Shown in pieces: positions 54,818 through 63,521 of a stretch of DNA of 64,000 nucleotides. The notes below the pieces were generated by a model, which saw only the letters and a program-made list of their open reading frames with translations, did no database searches and was not told the origin of the DNA. Location of the stretch: positions 1,178,001-1,242,000 of the forward strand of contig NZ_AP019658.1 of the NCBI RefSeq assembly GCF_009938225.1. Reading direction: 5' to 3'. A program made the translations under genes and the position numbers. Position 1 is the stretch's first letter. Every line of letters starts with the position of its first letter. The DNA is from Vibrio ponticus. Its GTDB lineage: Bacteria > Pseudomonadota > Gammaproteobacteria > Enterobacterales > Vibrionaceae.

Positions 54818-55009
54818 ATGTTAGTTTGGTCTCTCACTGGTTTAATTATCTTTTTAGCTATTCAATTTTTCTCGCCATCTCAAGCTTTCACTACCAAACG
54901 CATGTTATGCGCTTTCATGTCCTGCGTTCTCGGTCCACTTATGCTTATTGCCGCCGTCGGCTCTCAAGTCAACGCTAATTGCTGGGTAAAACGCTCCGCA
55001 TCTGCATAA
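54818..55009 (+). CDS. Small membrane protein, 63 residues
   Basis: Begins MLVWSLTGLIIFLAIQFF, then FTTKRMLCAFMSCVLGPLMLIAAVGSQ, so it has two hydrophobic helices. An AAGGAAG ribosome site is 4 bases before the ATG, which supports translation. No family is recognised. It ends with a single Cys and a basic tail (NCWVKRSASA). Confidence 0.65.
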   Translation: MLVWSLTGLIIFLAIQFFSPSQAFTTKRMLCAFMSCVLGPLMLIAAVGSQVNANCWVKRSASA

Positions 55010-55332
55010 ACAATCTGTTAGACAATGACCAGCCCAGATGGGTAATCAATTTGCGGCAGGTCATTATGTCATTGCTTTCTCGCTCTACTCGTCACTACCA
55101 AATTTTGGTGTAATCTTGCTTCAACGCTTTTCCAATCCAGCCATCGTTCACACACGACTGTTGTGAGTAAACCGGCTCGAATAACTAGACCTATCCTGCT
55201 TAAAAAAACGCTCGCATCAGAGGCTAATCTGATCATTTCTACAAAGTCTGTCGAAATTCAAAACATAAATTCAGATACTGTCCAACTGATATAGTTTACA
55301 ATTGAGATTAGTATCAACGAGACCACGCAATC
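55010..55332. other. Gene-free stretch before yqfB
   Basis: A loose inverted repeat (AATGACC at 55024-55030 with GGTCATT about 28 bases on) follows the small membrane protein gene and may terminate it. Otherwise AT-rich with short open frames only; I see no gene. Confidence 0.4.
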
Positions 55333-55650
55333 ATGACGCAAGCACCGACTAAAATTACCTTTTTCGAATTTCTAACGCCACTTATCACCTCTGGTATGAA
55401 AACCATCACCATTCGTGATGAAGCTGAAAGCCATTATGTCCCAGGTACGCAAGTGGAAGTGTTTACCTTGGAAACCGATAAGAAAGTTTGTGAAATTAAG
55501 ATTCTATCTGTGGAGCCTTTACAGTTCGATGAGATCAATGAATTTCACGCACAACAGGAAGCTTTACCTCTTGACGAACTAAAGCGCTTAATTGCTGAAA
55601 TTTATCCGAATTTGAACGAGCTTTACATGATCAGCTACGAGTTGATCTAG
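55333..55650 (+). CDS. yqfB: N4-acetylcytidine amidohydrolase, ASCH domain (YqfB)
   Basis: A 105-residue ASCH-fold protein close to YqfB, which hydrolyses N4-acetylcytidine. It has the pattern ITFFEFLTPLITSGMKTITIRDEAESHYVPGTQVEVFTLE, with the catalytic lysine and the Thr/Glu pair (GMKTITIRDEAESH), and ends with MISYELI. Length agrees with E. coli YqfB (103). It is transcribed alone and ended by the terminator at 55660. Confidence 0.92.
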   Translation: MTQAPTKITFFEFLTPLITSGMKTITIRDEAESHYVPGTQVEVFTLETDKKVCEIKILSVEPLQFDEINEFHAQQEALPLDELKRLIAEIYPNLNELYMISYELI

Positions 55651-55659
55651 CAAAGTCAG

Positions 55660-55681
55660 AAAAGGGGCGAATGCCCCTTTT
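55660..55681. terminator. Terminator shared by yqfB and the convergent membrane protein gene
   Basis: AAAAGGGGC and GCCCCTTTT pair around GAAT, with A and T tracts on either side. It touches the stop codon of the convergent gene ending at 55684. Confidence 0.88.
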
Positions 55682-55683
55682 TG

Positions 55684-56175
55684 TTAGACGAATTTTGGTC
55701 GTTGATAATGGTTTGCGCGGCGTGTCGCAATAAAGAAAACCAGAATAAAAATCGGTAAGTAAGCCATTAAAGCCTCTATGAAGCCAAGCTGACTACTCAC
55801 TGGAATTTGGATACCTAGCTCAATCAAGCGCTGATCGTAATCGTGCATTGCCGCAGGCAATAAGATATACAGACAACCGAGCAAAGCTCCCCATATTGCA
55901 TAATGAGCAACTCGGGCGACGTTGTAAAAGGCGTCCAGCAAAATGCTAAAAAACAACGCAAAGAAAAAACTTAACGGTATTGAACGCATCACCATTAACA
56001 GCCACTCTTTAGCCAATAGCTCGCGACGGGAAATCAGTGATGTTGTATCTACAACAAACAAACTCAGCTCTTTGGAAAGTGATAAATACCATTGCGCAGA
56101 CAGCACGACACCGTAACCACCGACGAGCAGCAGTCCAAGAATCAAAGCAGCGATGCCACACAGTATGTTTTTCAC
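55684..56175 (-). CDS. Four-helix inner-membrane hypothetical protein
   Basis: A 163-residue integral membrane protein. Hydrophobic helices are at about residues 5-27 (CGIAALILGLLLVGGYGVV), 62-82, 90-108 and 135-152. No catalytic motif is visible, and I do not recognise the family. GAGGAAATTG precedes the ATG. It is monocistronic and converges on yqfB. Confidence 0.7.
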   Translation of the reverse strand: MKNILCGIAALILGLLLVGGYGVVLSAQWYLSLSKELSLFVVDTTSLISRRELLAKEWLLMVMRSIPLSFFFALFFSILLDAFYNVARVAHYAIWGALLGCLYILLPAAMHDYDQRLIELGIQIPVSSQLGFIEALMAYLPIFILVFFIATRRANHYQRPKFV

Positions 56176-56558
56176 AATTTCCTCGGTGTTAAATAGCTAC
56201 ATATTCATGTATGTTTTGCGTAGATAATCACCAAACTTAAAATAAAACCAAGATAAATATATCAAACTTATTGTATATATCGCACTTCCTCATACCAAGC
56301 CAATACCCAAACTCGCTCATATCGTGATATCAGATACGGTAAGATAGAGTGTCGTCAAGGTCGATTGATTATGAATTTTTAGATGACTTCTGCTTAATTT
56401 ACTATTAGCTTTTGACTAACCATGATTTCTTATTACACGACCTACCATGAATGTAACCACCGACAATCAACTGCTGATGTTTCAACCTATCGTCAAAAAG
56501 CTAAACGAGTCAGGGTATTGATTGAGTTTCTATTGGAAAAAATTTCGCAGGAATCACA
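56176..56558. other. Gene-free stretch with a possible tiny ORF
   Basis: AT-rich. A 24-codon ORF lies at 56447-56521 (MNVTTDNQLLMFQPIVKKLN and so on) without a clear ribosome site; it may be a fragment of a decayed gene. Otherwise I see only the promoter of the next gene. Confidence 0.4.
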
Positions 56559-57074
56559 ATGACCCAACCCACTCTTTATATATTCTCTGGGCTACCAGGC
56601 AGCGGTAAAACCACTCTCGCTCAAGAGTTAGCTAAACACACCGGCGCGCTGTTTCTGCGTATTGATACTGTCGAGCAAGGACTACGAGATCTCTGCAATT
56701 TTAAAGTAGAAGGTGAAGGGTATCGCCTAAGTTATCGCATTATTAGTGATAACCTTAAACTGGGTATCAGCGCCATTGCAGATAGCTGTAATCCGATTCC
56801 ATTGACGCGTAAAGAATGGCAGCAGGTTGCTCTAGATGCCAATGCTCACTACGTCAATATCGAAATCTTGTGCAGCGATCAACTTGAGCATAAAAGACGT
56901 GTTGAGGAGCGTATCTCTACCATCCCCTCACTGAAACAACCTTCTTGGCAACAAGTGGTTGAGCGTGAATATCACCCGTGGTCAACACCGGTGATTCGTA
57001 TCGACACGGCGGGTAAATCGATTCAAGACTGCGCAAACGAATTGCTTACGAAGATCGCTCAGTTACCCCGTTAA
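56559..57074 (+). CDS. P-loop kinase-like ATPase
   Basis: A 171-residue P-loop protein with Walker A GLPGSGKTT (residues 12-20) and the early motif LRIDTVEQGL, typical of the AAA_33/zeta-toxin-like kinase group. It resembles cytosolic nucleoside or aminoglycoside phosphotransferase-like proteins. The substrate is unknown. It ends in a 4-base overlap with the convergent patatin gene. Confidence 0.78.
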   Translation: MTQPTLYIFSGLPGSGKTTLAQELAKHTGALFLRIDTVEQGLRDLCNFKVEGEGYRLSYRIISDNLKLGISAIADSCNPIPLTRKEWQQVALDANAHYVNIEILCSDQLEHKRRVEERISTIPSLKQPSWQQVVEREYHPWSTPVIRIDTAGKSIQDCANELLTKIAQLPR

Positions 57075-57928
57075 AGCTTTTGCCACTCATTGATTGCTGA
57101 ATGACCTAACTCAAGCCCCAACTGATACGCGCTTTGTAACGAACTTGCATCGCGGCTTAGGCGCTTGAGTTTGAAACTTTCCGGCGGACACACCTGGATA
57201 ATTTGCACGCCTGGCGGTGGATTCTCGATAAGCGCTAACGTTTGATTATAGCGCTCACTGCGAGTAAGCATGGGCTCAATCAACTCTGGCGTATCGCGCA
57301 ACAAACGCTTAAGCAAAGGCTTAAATTTCTCACCACCCTTACGATAACTGGCAGGACGACTGCGTAACACCATAATCTTACGCGCACCACGCGCAATGGC
57401 TTCAGCGACAGGAATCGCATCGGCAACCCCGCCATCTACGTAACGATGCTCACCTAACTCAACACCATGCCGATACATAATGGGTAACGCACTCGACGCT
57501 TTCATTGTTTCTGCCAGGCTGTCGACATCCGGAGTATGGTACTCGGCGTATCCTGAATCTTGACGCGCTACAACCAAGAAAAATGGTCTCGGATCTTCGC
57601 GCAATACGCGTTTATCAATACCAAGCTCTTCGAGGGTAATTCGCCACATCCAATCCAAATCCATTAAGTCGCCACCACCGAGATACTGACGTAAGTTAAT
57701 GAACTCTTTACGACGACTATAATCGAGGTAAATTTTAAGGTTTCGACCCGGCATTTTTGCCAAATAGGCAGCAAGGTTACTCGCACCAGCTGAGACGCCC
57801 CAAAAACTATCAAAAGGAGAAAACTCTTGCGCTAGAAAGTGGTCTAGTACGCCACAAGAAAACACGCCGCGCATTGCGCCACCTTCAACAATTAATGCTG
57901 ACTCACCCACTTGCATTATCGTATCCAT
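57071..57928 (-). CDS. Patatin-like phospholipase (YjjU-like)
   Basis: A 285-residue lipid acyl hydrolase. The nucleophile motif is GVSAGASN (GxSxG), the oxyanion hole is VEGGAMRGVF, and the catalytic aspartate is in YVDGGVADAIPV. The order and length correspond to E. coli YjjU. The start ATG at 57928 (MDTIMQVGESALIVEGG) is preferred to 57994. Its 3' end overlaps the convergent kinase-like gene by 4 bases. The substrate in vivo is unknown. Confidence 0.9.
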   Translation of the reverse strand: MDTIMQVGESALIVEGGAMRGVFSCGVLDHFLAQEFSPFDSFWGVSAGASNLAAYLAKMPGRNLKIYLDYSRRKEFINLRQYLGGGDLMDLDWMWRITLEELGIDKRVLREDPRPFFLVVARQDSGYAEYHTPDVDSLAETMKASSALPIMYRHGVELGEHRYVDGGVADAIPVAEAIARGARKIMVLRSRPASYRKGGEKFKPLLKRLLRDTPELIEPMLTRSERYNQTLALIENPPPGVQIIQVCPPESFKLKRLSRDASSLQSAYQLGLELGHSAINEWQKL

Positions 57929-58083
57929 ACACCCTTCAATTTTTATTCCTGATCGCCCCAACATTACCAGAAACGCCATGCTGTTAAACAGCAAAAATTA
58001 TCCAATCCGAATTTTGGAGTAGTGACCTAAGCCGGTAAGACTGCTAAGGTTTGTCTCTTACTTGGATTTTTTGCGGCAATGGA

Positions 58084-58959
58084 ATGTTCGAACAAGTCAT
58101 AGGAATACTGTTTCCAGTTTTTGCGTTAGTGGTCGTAGGTTATTCGGTTGGGCGTTGGATTCGCCCCGACTTTAAAGCCATTAACCGTATTAACATGGAT
58201 ACCTTTACTCCTGCTCTGGTCTTTTCCTCTTTGGTCGCCATGCCGCTCGATACGGAGCAGATCCCGCTGCTTAGCGCGGCATTAATTGCCGTACTAGTAC
58301 CAGGGTTGGTGATGGTGCCAATCTGTAAATTAATGAAACTTGAGTTTCGAGCTTGGGCTCCACCGCATATGTTCCGCAACAGTGGCAACCTGGCGATTCC
58401 ACTGTTTACTTACACGTTTGGCGACTCTGCACTCGCTGCCGCGGTATTATTATTTGTTGTGTCTGCTTGTACCCATATTAGCCTCGGCTTAGCGGTACTA
58501 AGTAATGGCAACCCATTCAAACAAGTGATTCGCATGCCAGTTTTCCTTGCCGCCGCAGCAGCACTCGCGATTAACCTTGCTGGGTTCTCCATTTGGACAC
58601 CGCTTTATGAAGCGACCGCGTTGTTGGGGCAAGCAGCTGTTCCCGTAATGTTGCTCTCTCTTGGCGCGCAAATGTGCAATATGCGTCTATCTGGACTTAA
58701 AGTGGGATTATTGTGTACGGCGCAGTCTTTATTTACCGGCGCAGTAGCGTTTGCTTTGATTTACTATTTTATTCCGCTACCAACCATGCAATTACAGATG
58801 ATGGTGCTGTTCGCCATGCTGCCACCAGCAGTAATGAATTATTTATTTGCGGAGCGATTTGATATTCAGCCGGAGCAAGTGGCATCGATGGTATTGTATG
58901 GCAACTTCTTTAGTATACTGACGTTGCCATTGTTGCTCTCATTTGCCTTATCGCTTTAA
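58084..58959 (+). CDS. AEC family transporter
   Basis: A 291-residue inner-membrane protein with ten hydrophobic helices in two halves. It begins MFEQVIGILFPVFALVVVGYSVGRW, as in the auxin efflux carrier-like (AEC) family of bacterial permeases for malonate, malate or other organic acids. The extra codons from 58051 lack family similarity. It ends with a 4-base overlap with the convergent soxR gene. The substrate is not known. Confidence 0.88.
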   Translation: MFEQVIGILFPVFALVVVGYSVGRWIRPDFKAINRINMDTFTPALVFSSLVAMPLDTEQIPLLSAALIAVLVPGLVMVPICKLMKLEFRAWAPPHMFRNSGNLAIPLFTYTFGDSALAAAVLLFVVSACTHISLGLAVLSNGNPFKQVIRMPVFLAAAAALAINLAGFSIWTPLYEATALLGQAAVPVMLLSLGAQMCNMRLSGLKVGLLCTAQSLFTGAVAFALIYYFIPLPTMQLQMMVLFAMLPPAVMNYLFAERFDIQPEQVASMVLYGNFFSILTLPLLLSFALSL

Positions 58960-59399
58960 AAGTTGTCCTCTGGTTCAGTCAGCAGCGATTCTCCTGTGTG
59001 TTCAGCGGCACGAGTATCTTCTGGGTTGCGTAAATTACAGCTGTCGAGAGACAAGCAGCCACAGCCAATGCAGCCGTTAAGATCTCGCTGTAACGCTTTA
59101 AGTTGCAAAATCCGATGCTCAAGATCGGCGTGCCATTGCGTCGCCATCGCTTCCCATTGAGCTTTGGTAGGGGCTTTATGCTTGGGTAAAGCTGCAAATG
59201 CTTGAGCGATTTCTTCTAAGCTCATCCCAACTTGTTGTGCTGCTTTGATTACCGCAACACGACGAATCACACTGCGGTCATAACGGCGTTGATTCCCTTG
59301 ATTACGCCAACTACTAATCAAACCTTTCTGTTCGTAGAAGTGTAAGGCAGAAACCTTAACACCAGCCCGCTCAGCAACTTGCCCTACCGACATCTCCAT
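58956..59399 (-). CDS. soxR: Redox-sensitive transcriptional activator SoxR
   Basis: A 147-residue MerR-family regulator with an N-terminal helix-turn-helix (VGQVAERAGVKVSALHFYEQKGLIS) and the [2Fe-2S] ligand set C110-x2-C113-x-C115-x5-C121 in GCIGCGCLSLDSC. The cluster oxidises with redox-cycling drugs and switches the promoter on. GGGAGG lies before the ATG at 59399. A SoxR box at 59442-59459 sits about 45 bases upstream. No soxS is adjacent, as usual outside enterics. Confidence 0.97.
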   Translation of the reverse strand: MEMSVGQVAERAGVKVSALHFYEQKGLISSWRNQGNQRRYDRSVIRRVAVIKAAQQVGMSLEEIAQAFAALPKHKAPTKAQWEAMATQWHADLEHRILQLKALQRDLNGCIGCGCLSLDSCNLRNPEDTRAAEHTGESLLTEPEDNF

Positions 59400-59441
59400 A
59401 CCATCCTCCCAGCAACAAATTCTTTTTATAAAAGCACTTTA

Positions 59442-59459
59442 CCTCAGCTTAACTTGAGG
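59442..59459. promoter_or_regulatory. SoxR binding box
   Basis: CCTCAGCTTAACTTGAGG is almost identical to the known 18-bp SoxR site (CCTCAAGTTAACTTGAGG), differing at two positions in the left half. It lies between soxR and the candidate sRNA and should regulate soxR itself. Confidence 0.9.
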
Positions 59460-59532
59460 TTCTAGGATGAGGGCATAACTTAACTATTGCTCACAAGGAT
59501 GTTCGAGTATGTTCAAAATTTTTCCGTCCCAG

Positions 59533-59700
59533 AAAAAAAGCCAACCGATGAAGGTTGGCTGCACAACTTGCCTAGGCTACCCGCTGGGTCAGACAGCTCT
59601 GGGGCAAGACAGGTGACTACACATAAACAAGTTCATTCGGTAAATAGCAATACCGCTACGAAGTGAGAGTATGTACTGCAACGGCAGGGAGTTGTGCTAT
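59533..59700 (-). ncRNA. Candidate structured small RNA of unknown family
   Basis: On the minus strand a perfect terminator (GGTTGGCT at 59553-59560 with AGCCAACC at 59539-59546, then six or seven Ts to 59533) ends a stretch that folds strongly. A 7-bp long-range pair GCACAAC/GTTGTGC (plus 59691-59697 with 59561-59567) closes it. Inside is CTTGCC/GGCAAG (59603-59608 with 59567-59572) enclosing two smaller hairpins. No protein gene uses this terminator. A weak -10 (TATCAT, 59717-59722 plus) lies upstream. I know no named family. Confidence 0.6.
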
Positions 59701-59883
59701 TTGCCAAATCGAACTTATGATACGAGTGATCGTCATGCTAAAGGTTGCAAATTCCCTCGCATTTGTAAGAGCTCACTTACAAAAATCCCCTCTCAAAACC
59801 ATCACTTTATTGAGTAAGAGATTGAGAAACCTCACTTGAATGGCATCATATACCGAGTAAAACACGATATGGCTGGGTGAGTG

Positions 59884-60591
59884 ATGGGTGAGAAACAAAT
59901 TTTAGTCGTGGATGACAACCAAGATCTGCGTGAAGCGCTGAGTGATTATTTAGGCAAAGCCGGTTTTGATGTCATAGGCGCTGAAAATGGGGTGGCAATG
60001 TGGCAACAACTAGACGTGCATCAACCTGATCTCATCATTCTCGATATTATGATGCCAGGCGACGACGGCTTTAGCTTGTGTCAGCAACTAAGGAGAACTT
60101 CTAACGTACCTATTATTATGCTCACAGCGGTTACCGAAGAGGCAGACCGTGTTGCAGGGCTTGAAATGGGGGCTGATGACTACATTACTAAGTCGTTTAG
60201 CCCGCGCGAATTGCTGGCACGCATCAAAACCATACTGCGCCGCAGCGTCACGACTCAAAGCGCCAAACTTGCACGCAAGGTGCGTTTTGCTGAATGGCAG
60301 CTAGATACCGTAACTCGTCAACTGACTCACACACCAAGTAAAACCGTTAAACAACTCAGCGGAGCCGATTTGTCGCTGTTAGGGCTATTTATCTCTCATG
60401 CCGAATCTATTTTGTCGCGTGACGACATTGCTCGTGAAATTTGGGGGCGTGATGCCGACCCATTTGAGCGTGGTATCGATGTACAAATCAGCCGCTTACG
60501 CCATCATCTCGACGATAAAGATCGCTCATTGATTCTCACTGTACGTAACAAAGGCTACATGCTTACCGCTGGTGTGCAATATGAAGGCTAA
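59884..60591 (+). CDS. OmpR-family response regulator
   Basis: A 235-residue two-component regulator. The receiver has the phospho-acceptor Asp in LIILDIMMPGDDGF (about residue 54), and a winged-helix DNA-binding domain ends with DVQISRLRHHLDDKD and TVRNKGYMLTAG. The lysine at ITKSFSPREL lacks the usual proline after it (KS instead of KP), a small departure. Translation may start at GTG 59881 or ATG 59884. It overlaps the histidine kinase start by 11 bases, so they are coupled. The third gene is a sugar-binding protein. Confidence 0.92.
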   Translation: MGEKQILVVDDNQDLREALSDYLGKAGFDVIGAENGVAMWQQLDVHQPDLIILDIMMPGDDGFSLCQQLRRTSNVPIIMLTAVTEEADRVAGLEMGADDYITKSFSPRELLARIKTILRRSVTTQSAKLARKVRFAEWQLDTVTRQLTHTPSKTVKQLSGADLSLLGLFISHAESILSRDDIAREIWGRDADPFERGIDVQISRLRHHLDDKDRSLILTVRNKGYMLTAGVQYEG

Positions 60592-62011
60592 AGGACTCAC
60601 CCACTCACTAGCAATGCGCACCAGCTTGTTTTTACTGTGCGTGATCGTGATTGCACAATTCCTAGCAGGTTTAATCTGGTACCAACACAGTAGCGATAAA
60701 GATGAGCAAGGCTTGAAGACGACCGTGAACAGCCTTGCCCTCAGTGCGGCCTCAACGATTTCTTTTTTCCAAACGCTACCGCCTGAATATCGCCATCTGG
60801 TGCTAAATCAGCTGCGTAATATGGGCGGCACGAGATTTTTTGTTTCACTCAATAATCATCAAATTCCGGTGGCCCCCCTACCAGAAAGTAACAGAAAAAC
60901 CATGGTCATCAGTGAAGTGGAACAGGTTTTACATAACGAGCTGCAAGATGCGCCCGATATCCAGGTCGAATTCACCCGTCGTGACAAACTCAAAGTGTTC
61001 AACAAAGAATTGCCAATCGATGAATTGCCAATGTTGTGGGGGCACTACTCACTCTCATACGGCGATCTCAATCCACCCATTTTGGTGATTCAAGTGAAAG
61101 TCGATCAGCAAGCTTGGTTCTATCTTGCGGCGGTGTTACCTGCACCTTATATCAACTTAGAAACCAGCTATTTCGACATCCGCGAATGGTTCACCATGCT
61201 ACTCTCGGCACTGTTACTGTTGATTTGCACTTGGTTTGTCGTCCAGCGTGAAATCCGTCCTATTCGTCAACTGGCGAAAGCGGCGACCTTGATGTCGAGC
61301 AGGCTCAAGGTACCAGAGGTTAAAGAAGAAGGAAGTGCCGAACTTCGCGCCGCGGTACACGCATTCAATAAGATGAACCGACGTATTGATAGCCACATTA
61401 AAGATCGTGAAATGCTATTTGGTGCGATTTCTCACGACTTAAAAACACCGATTGCTTGCCTAAAACTTCGCGCAGAGATGCTGGATGATGATACCGAGCG
61501 AGAACGCTTTAGCCGTATAGCGAATGACCTAGACTTAATGGTTAAGGGCGCACTGCAATGTATCAAAGAGACCGACATTCACGAAGATATCGAGCCTATC
61601 GATCTTAATCAGTTAGTCACCCATATCGCCAGTGCTATCGACCCAAACGGCGATAAAATCACAGTTCATAACCATAATGTTGACTATTACGCGGGTAAGC
61701 CGCTGGCAATTAAACGCTGTATTCAAAACTTGGTCGATAACGCGATCAAATATGGTCATAAAGCCGATATTTATCTTACCGAGTCCATTGATGCCATCAC
61801 GATTCGCGTACAAGACCACGGCAAGTCACTTGACCCAACTATATTAGAAAAATTAACCCAGCCCTACTACCGAGGTTCAAGTGACCAAGAAGGTAATGGA
61901 CTTGGTCTAACGATTTCCCAAAGCATTGCCAAAGCTCATGGTGGACAACTCTCACTTGAGATGACTTGCCAAGGTGGGTTAATCGCAACGCTTGCATTCC
62001 CAAGAGATTAG
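60581..62011 (+). CDS. Sensor histidine kinase
   Basis: A 476-residue membrane kinase. TM1 (about residues 15-34), a periplasmic sensor of about 165 residues, TM2 (about 203-223), a HAMP linker, a HisKA domain with the phospho-acceptor His285 in FGAISHDLKTPIACLKLR, and an HATPase with QNLVDNAIKYG and GNGLGLTISQSIAKAHGG. The ATG at 60581 overlaps the regulator stop. It is coupled to the orphan sugar-binding protein gene 2 bases downstream. Confidence 0.93.
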   Translation: MKAKGLTHSLAMRTSLFLLCVIVIAQFLAGLIWYQHSSDKDEQGLKTTVNSLALSAASTISFFQTLPPEYRHLVLNQLRNMGGTRFFVSLNNHQIPVAPLPESNRKTMVISEVEQVLHNELQDAPDIQVEFTRRDKLKVFNKELPIDELPMLWGHYSLSYGDLNPPILVIQVKVDQQAWFYLAAVLPAPYINLETSYFDIREWFTMLLSALLLLICTWFVVQREIRPIRQLAKAATLMSSRLKVPEVKEEGSAELRAAVHAFNKMNRRIDSHIKDREMLFGAISHDLKTPIACLKLRAEMLDDDTERERFSRIANDLDLMVKGALQCIKETDIHEDIEPIDLNQLVTHIASAIDPNGDKITVHNHNVDYYAGKPLAIKRCIQNLVDNAIKYGHKADIYLTESIDAITIRVQDHGKSLDPTILEKLTQPYYRGSSDQEGNGLGLTISQSIAKAHGGQLSLEMTCQGGLIATLAFPRD

Positions 62012-62013
62012 TT

Positions 62014-63246
62014 ATGAGAAAAATAGCCCTAGCAGTCATTCTTGCTAGCCTTTCAGCCAATAGTGTCGCTGACGTTGAGTTCCTGCATTGGTGGACATCT
62101 AAAGGTGAGAAAAAGGCGCTCGATGCTCTCGAGCAACAGCTTCTAGCACACGACATTCCTTTGTTGCCATCACCGATTCTAGGTGGAGGCGGTGATAGCG
62201 CAATGACGGTACTTCAAGCTCGCGCTCTCGCTGGCAATACGCCAGATATCGCACAGATAGAAGGTCCTAGCATCAAAGCCTGGGATGAGGTGGGTATTGT
62301 TCATACGATCAACCAAACCGCCACGGAACAAGGCTGGGATGACAACCTCTATCCGCTCACGATTAACATCAATAAAACCGATAATGGCTATGTAGCACTA
62401 CCCATTACTCTCCATCGCCTTAACTGGATGTGGGTAAACCATGACGTGTTAGAAAAACTGGAACTGAGCGTGCCAAAGACATGGCCTGAAATGTTCCAAG
62501 CAATGGAAACCGCAAAACAAAACAACGTTGTGCCTCTTGCCGTTGGTGAGCAAGCTTGGCAAGTTGCCTTGTTATTTGAAAGCTTAGTGATTGCTAACGG
62601 AGGGGTCGATTTCTATTACAAAGCCCTCGTCGAACTGCAGCGTGATCACATTGATAGCGACCAGATGCGACTAGCACTGCGCCAATTGAGAAAAATTGCC
62701 AATCTAGTTCCAGCGCAACAACCCAATCAAAATTGGGATACCGCAACCCAAGCCTTAATTGATGACCAAGCGCTATTTCAGCTTGGTGGTGATTGGATAT
62801 TAGGTGACTTGCTCGCCTCTGACGTTAGCGTCCCACAAAAAATAGGTTGCTACCCTGCCCCACAATCACATAACGCATTTCTCTATAACATGGATAGCTT
62901 TCTATTTATGGCAGCCAGTGACTTTACACAACAACAAGCGACGCAAGTCGCCAATGCACTCGCTGACAAAAAGTTTCAAGCGCGATTCAACCAAATTAAA
63001 GGCTCAATACCAGTGCGAACTGACATCGATCTTCAGGATTTCAATCCATGTCAAATTCAATCGCATCAAGATTTTGTTCAAGCAACCGAAAAAGGGTTGG
63101 CAGTTCCTAGTATGACAGACTCCATGGCGGTGAACCCCGTCGCTCAACAAGCCATCAACTCTGAAATATTCCGCTATTATCGCAGTTCAGAAGTGACGGA
63201 AGATGAAGTGCTTAAACGCATTATCTCCATAGCCAAAAGTACCTAG
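62014..63246 (+). CDS. Periplasmic sugar-type solute-binding protein without a transporter
   Basis: A 410-residue family 1 extracellular solute-binding protein. The signal peptide (MRKIALAVILASLSANSVA, cleavage after SVA) is followed by DVEFLHWWTSKGEKKALDALEQ, PSIKAWDEVG and GGDWILGDLL. No ABC permease or ATPase lies in the operon; it follows the histidine kinase by 2 bases. I infer that it presents a sugar to the kinase's periplasmic domain, or that it is a target of the system. A weak terminator follows. Confidence 0.9.
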   Translation: MRKIALAVILASLSANSVADVEFLHWWTSKGEKKALDALEQQLLAHDIPLLPSPILGGGGDSAMTVLQARALAGNTPDIAQIEGPSIKAWDEVGIVHTINQTATEQGWDDNLYPLTININKTDNGYVALPITLHRLNWMWVNHDVLEKLELSVPKTWPEMFQAMETAKQNNVVPLAVGEQAWQVALLFESLVIANGGVDFYYKALVELQRDHIDSDQMRLALRQLRKIANLVPAQQPNQNWDTATQALIDDQALFQLGGDWILGDLLASDVSVPQKIGCYPAPQSHNAFLYNMDSFLFMAASDFTQQQATQVANALADKKFQARFNQIKGSIPVRTDIDLQDFNPCQIQSHQDFVQATEKGLAVPSMTDSMAVNPVAQQAINSEIFRYYRSSEVTEDEVLKRIISIAKST

Positions 63247-63273
63247 CTGTTGCTAATGGGTCTAAAACGTATA

Positions 63274-63294
63274 AGACCGCCTCAATGGCGGTCT
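63274..63294 (+). terminator. Hairpin after the sugar-binding protein gene
   Basis: AGACCGCC and GGCGGTCT pair perfectly around TCAAT, followed by AGCTTAAGTTG. The T tail is weak, but the stem is strong and close to both ends of the flanking genes. Confidence 0.65.
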
Positions 63295-63332
63295 AGCTTA
63301 AGTTGTTATCCTTTGCTGATTAAGACACTAAC

Positions 63333-63521
63333 TTACAAAGACAAACCCGCATCTTCCACACGCTGAATAAAAGCGTCGACACTTTCCGCTTGATAAGTAG
63401 GTGAGCCATTAAAATAGCGCGGTTTTTCTGGTGCTAGTGCATTCTTCAACGCTTTTTCCTGCTCAATGTCGTCGTGATACACGGTTACTCGATTGGGAAT
63501 ATCCTGTTTAAATGTCGCCAT
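63333..63521 (-). CDS. Small hypothetical protein, 62 residues
   Basis: A 62-residue soluble protein, MATFKQDIPNRVTVYHDD, with a good AAGGAG before the ATG at 63521. The middle contains KNALAPEKPRYFNGSPTYQAE, and the C-terminus is acidic. I do not recognise it. It is transcribed alone towards the sugar-binding protein gene. Confidence 0.65.
   Translation of the reverse strand: MATFKQDIPNRVTVYHDDIEQEKALKNALAPEKPRYFNGSPTYQAESVDAFIQRVEDAGLSL

Noticed and set aside
56447..56521. A 24-codon ORF beginning MNVTTDNQLLMF
   Set aside because: Too short, with no ribosome site, to support as a gene; listed only as part of the gene-free stretch.
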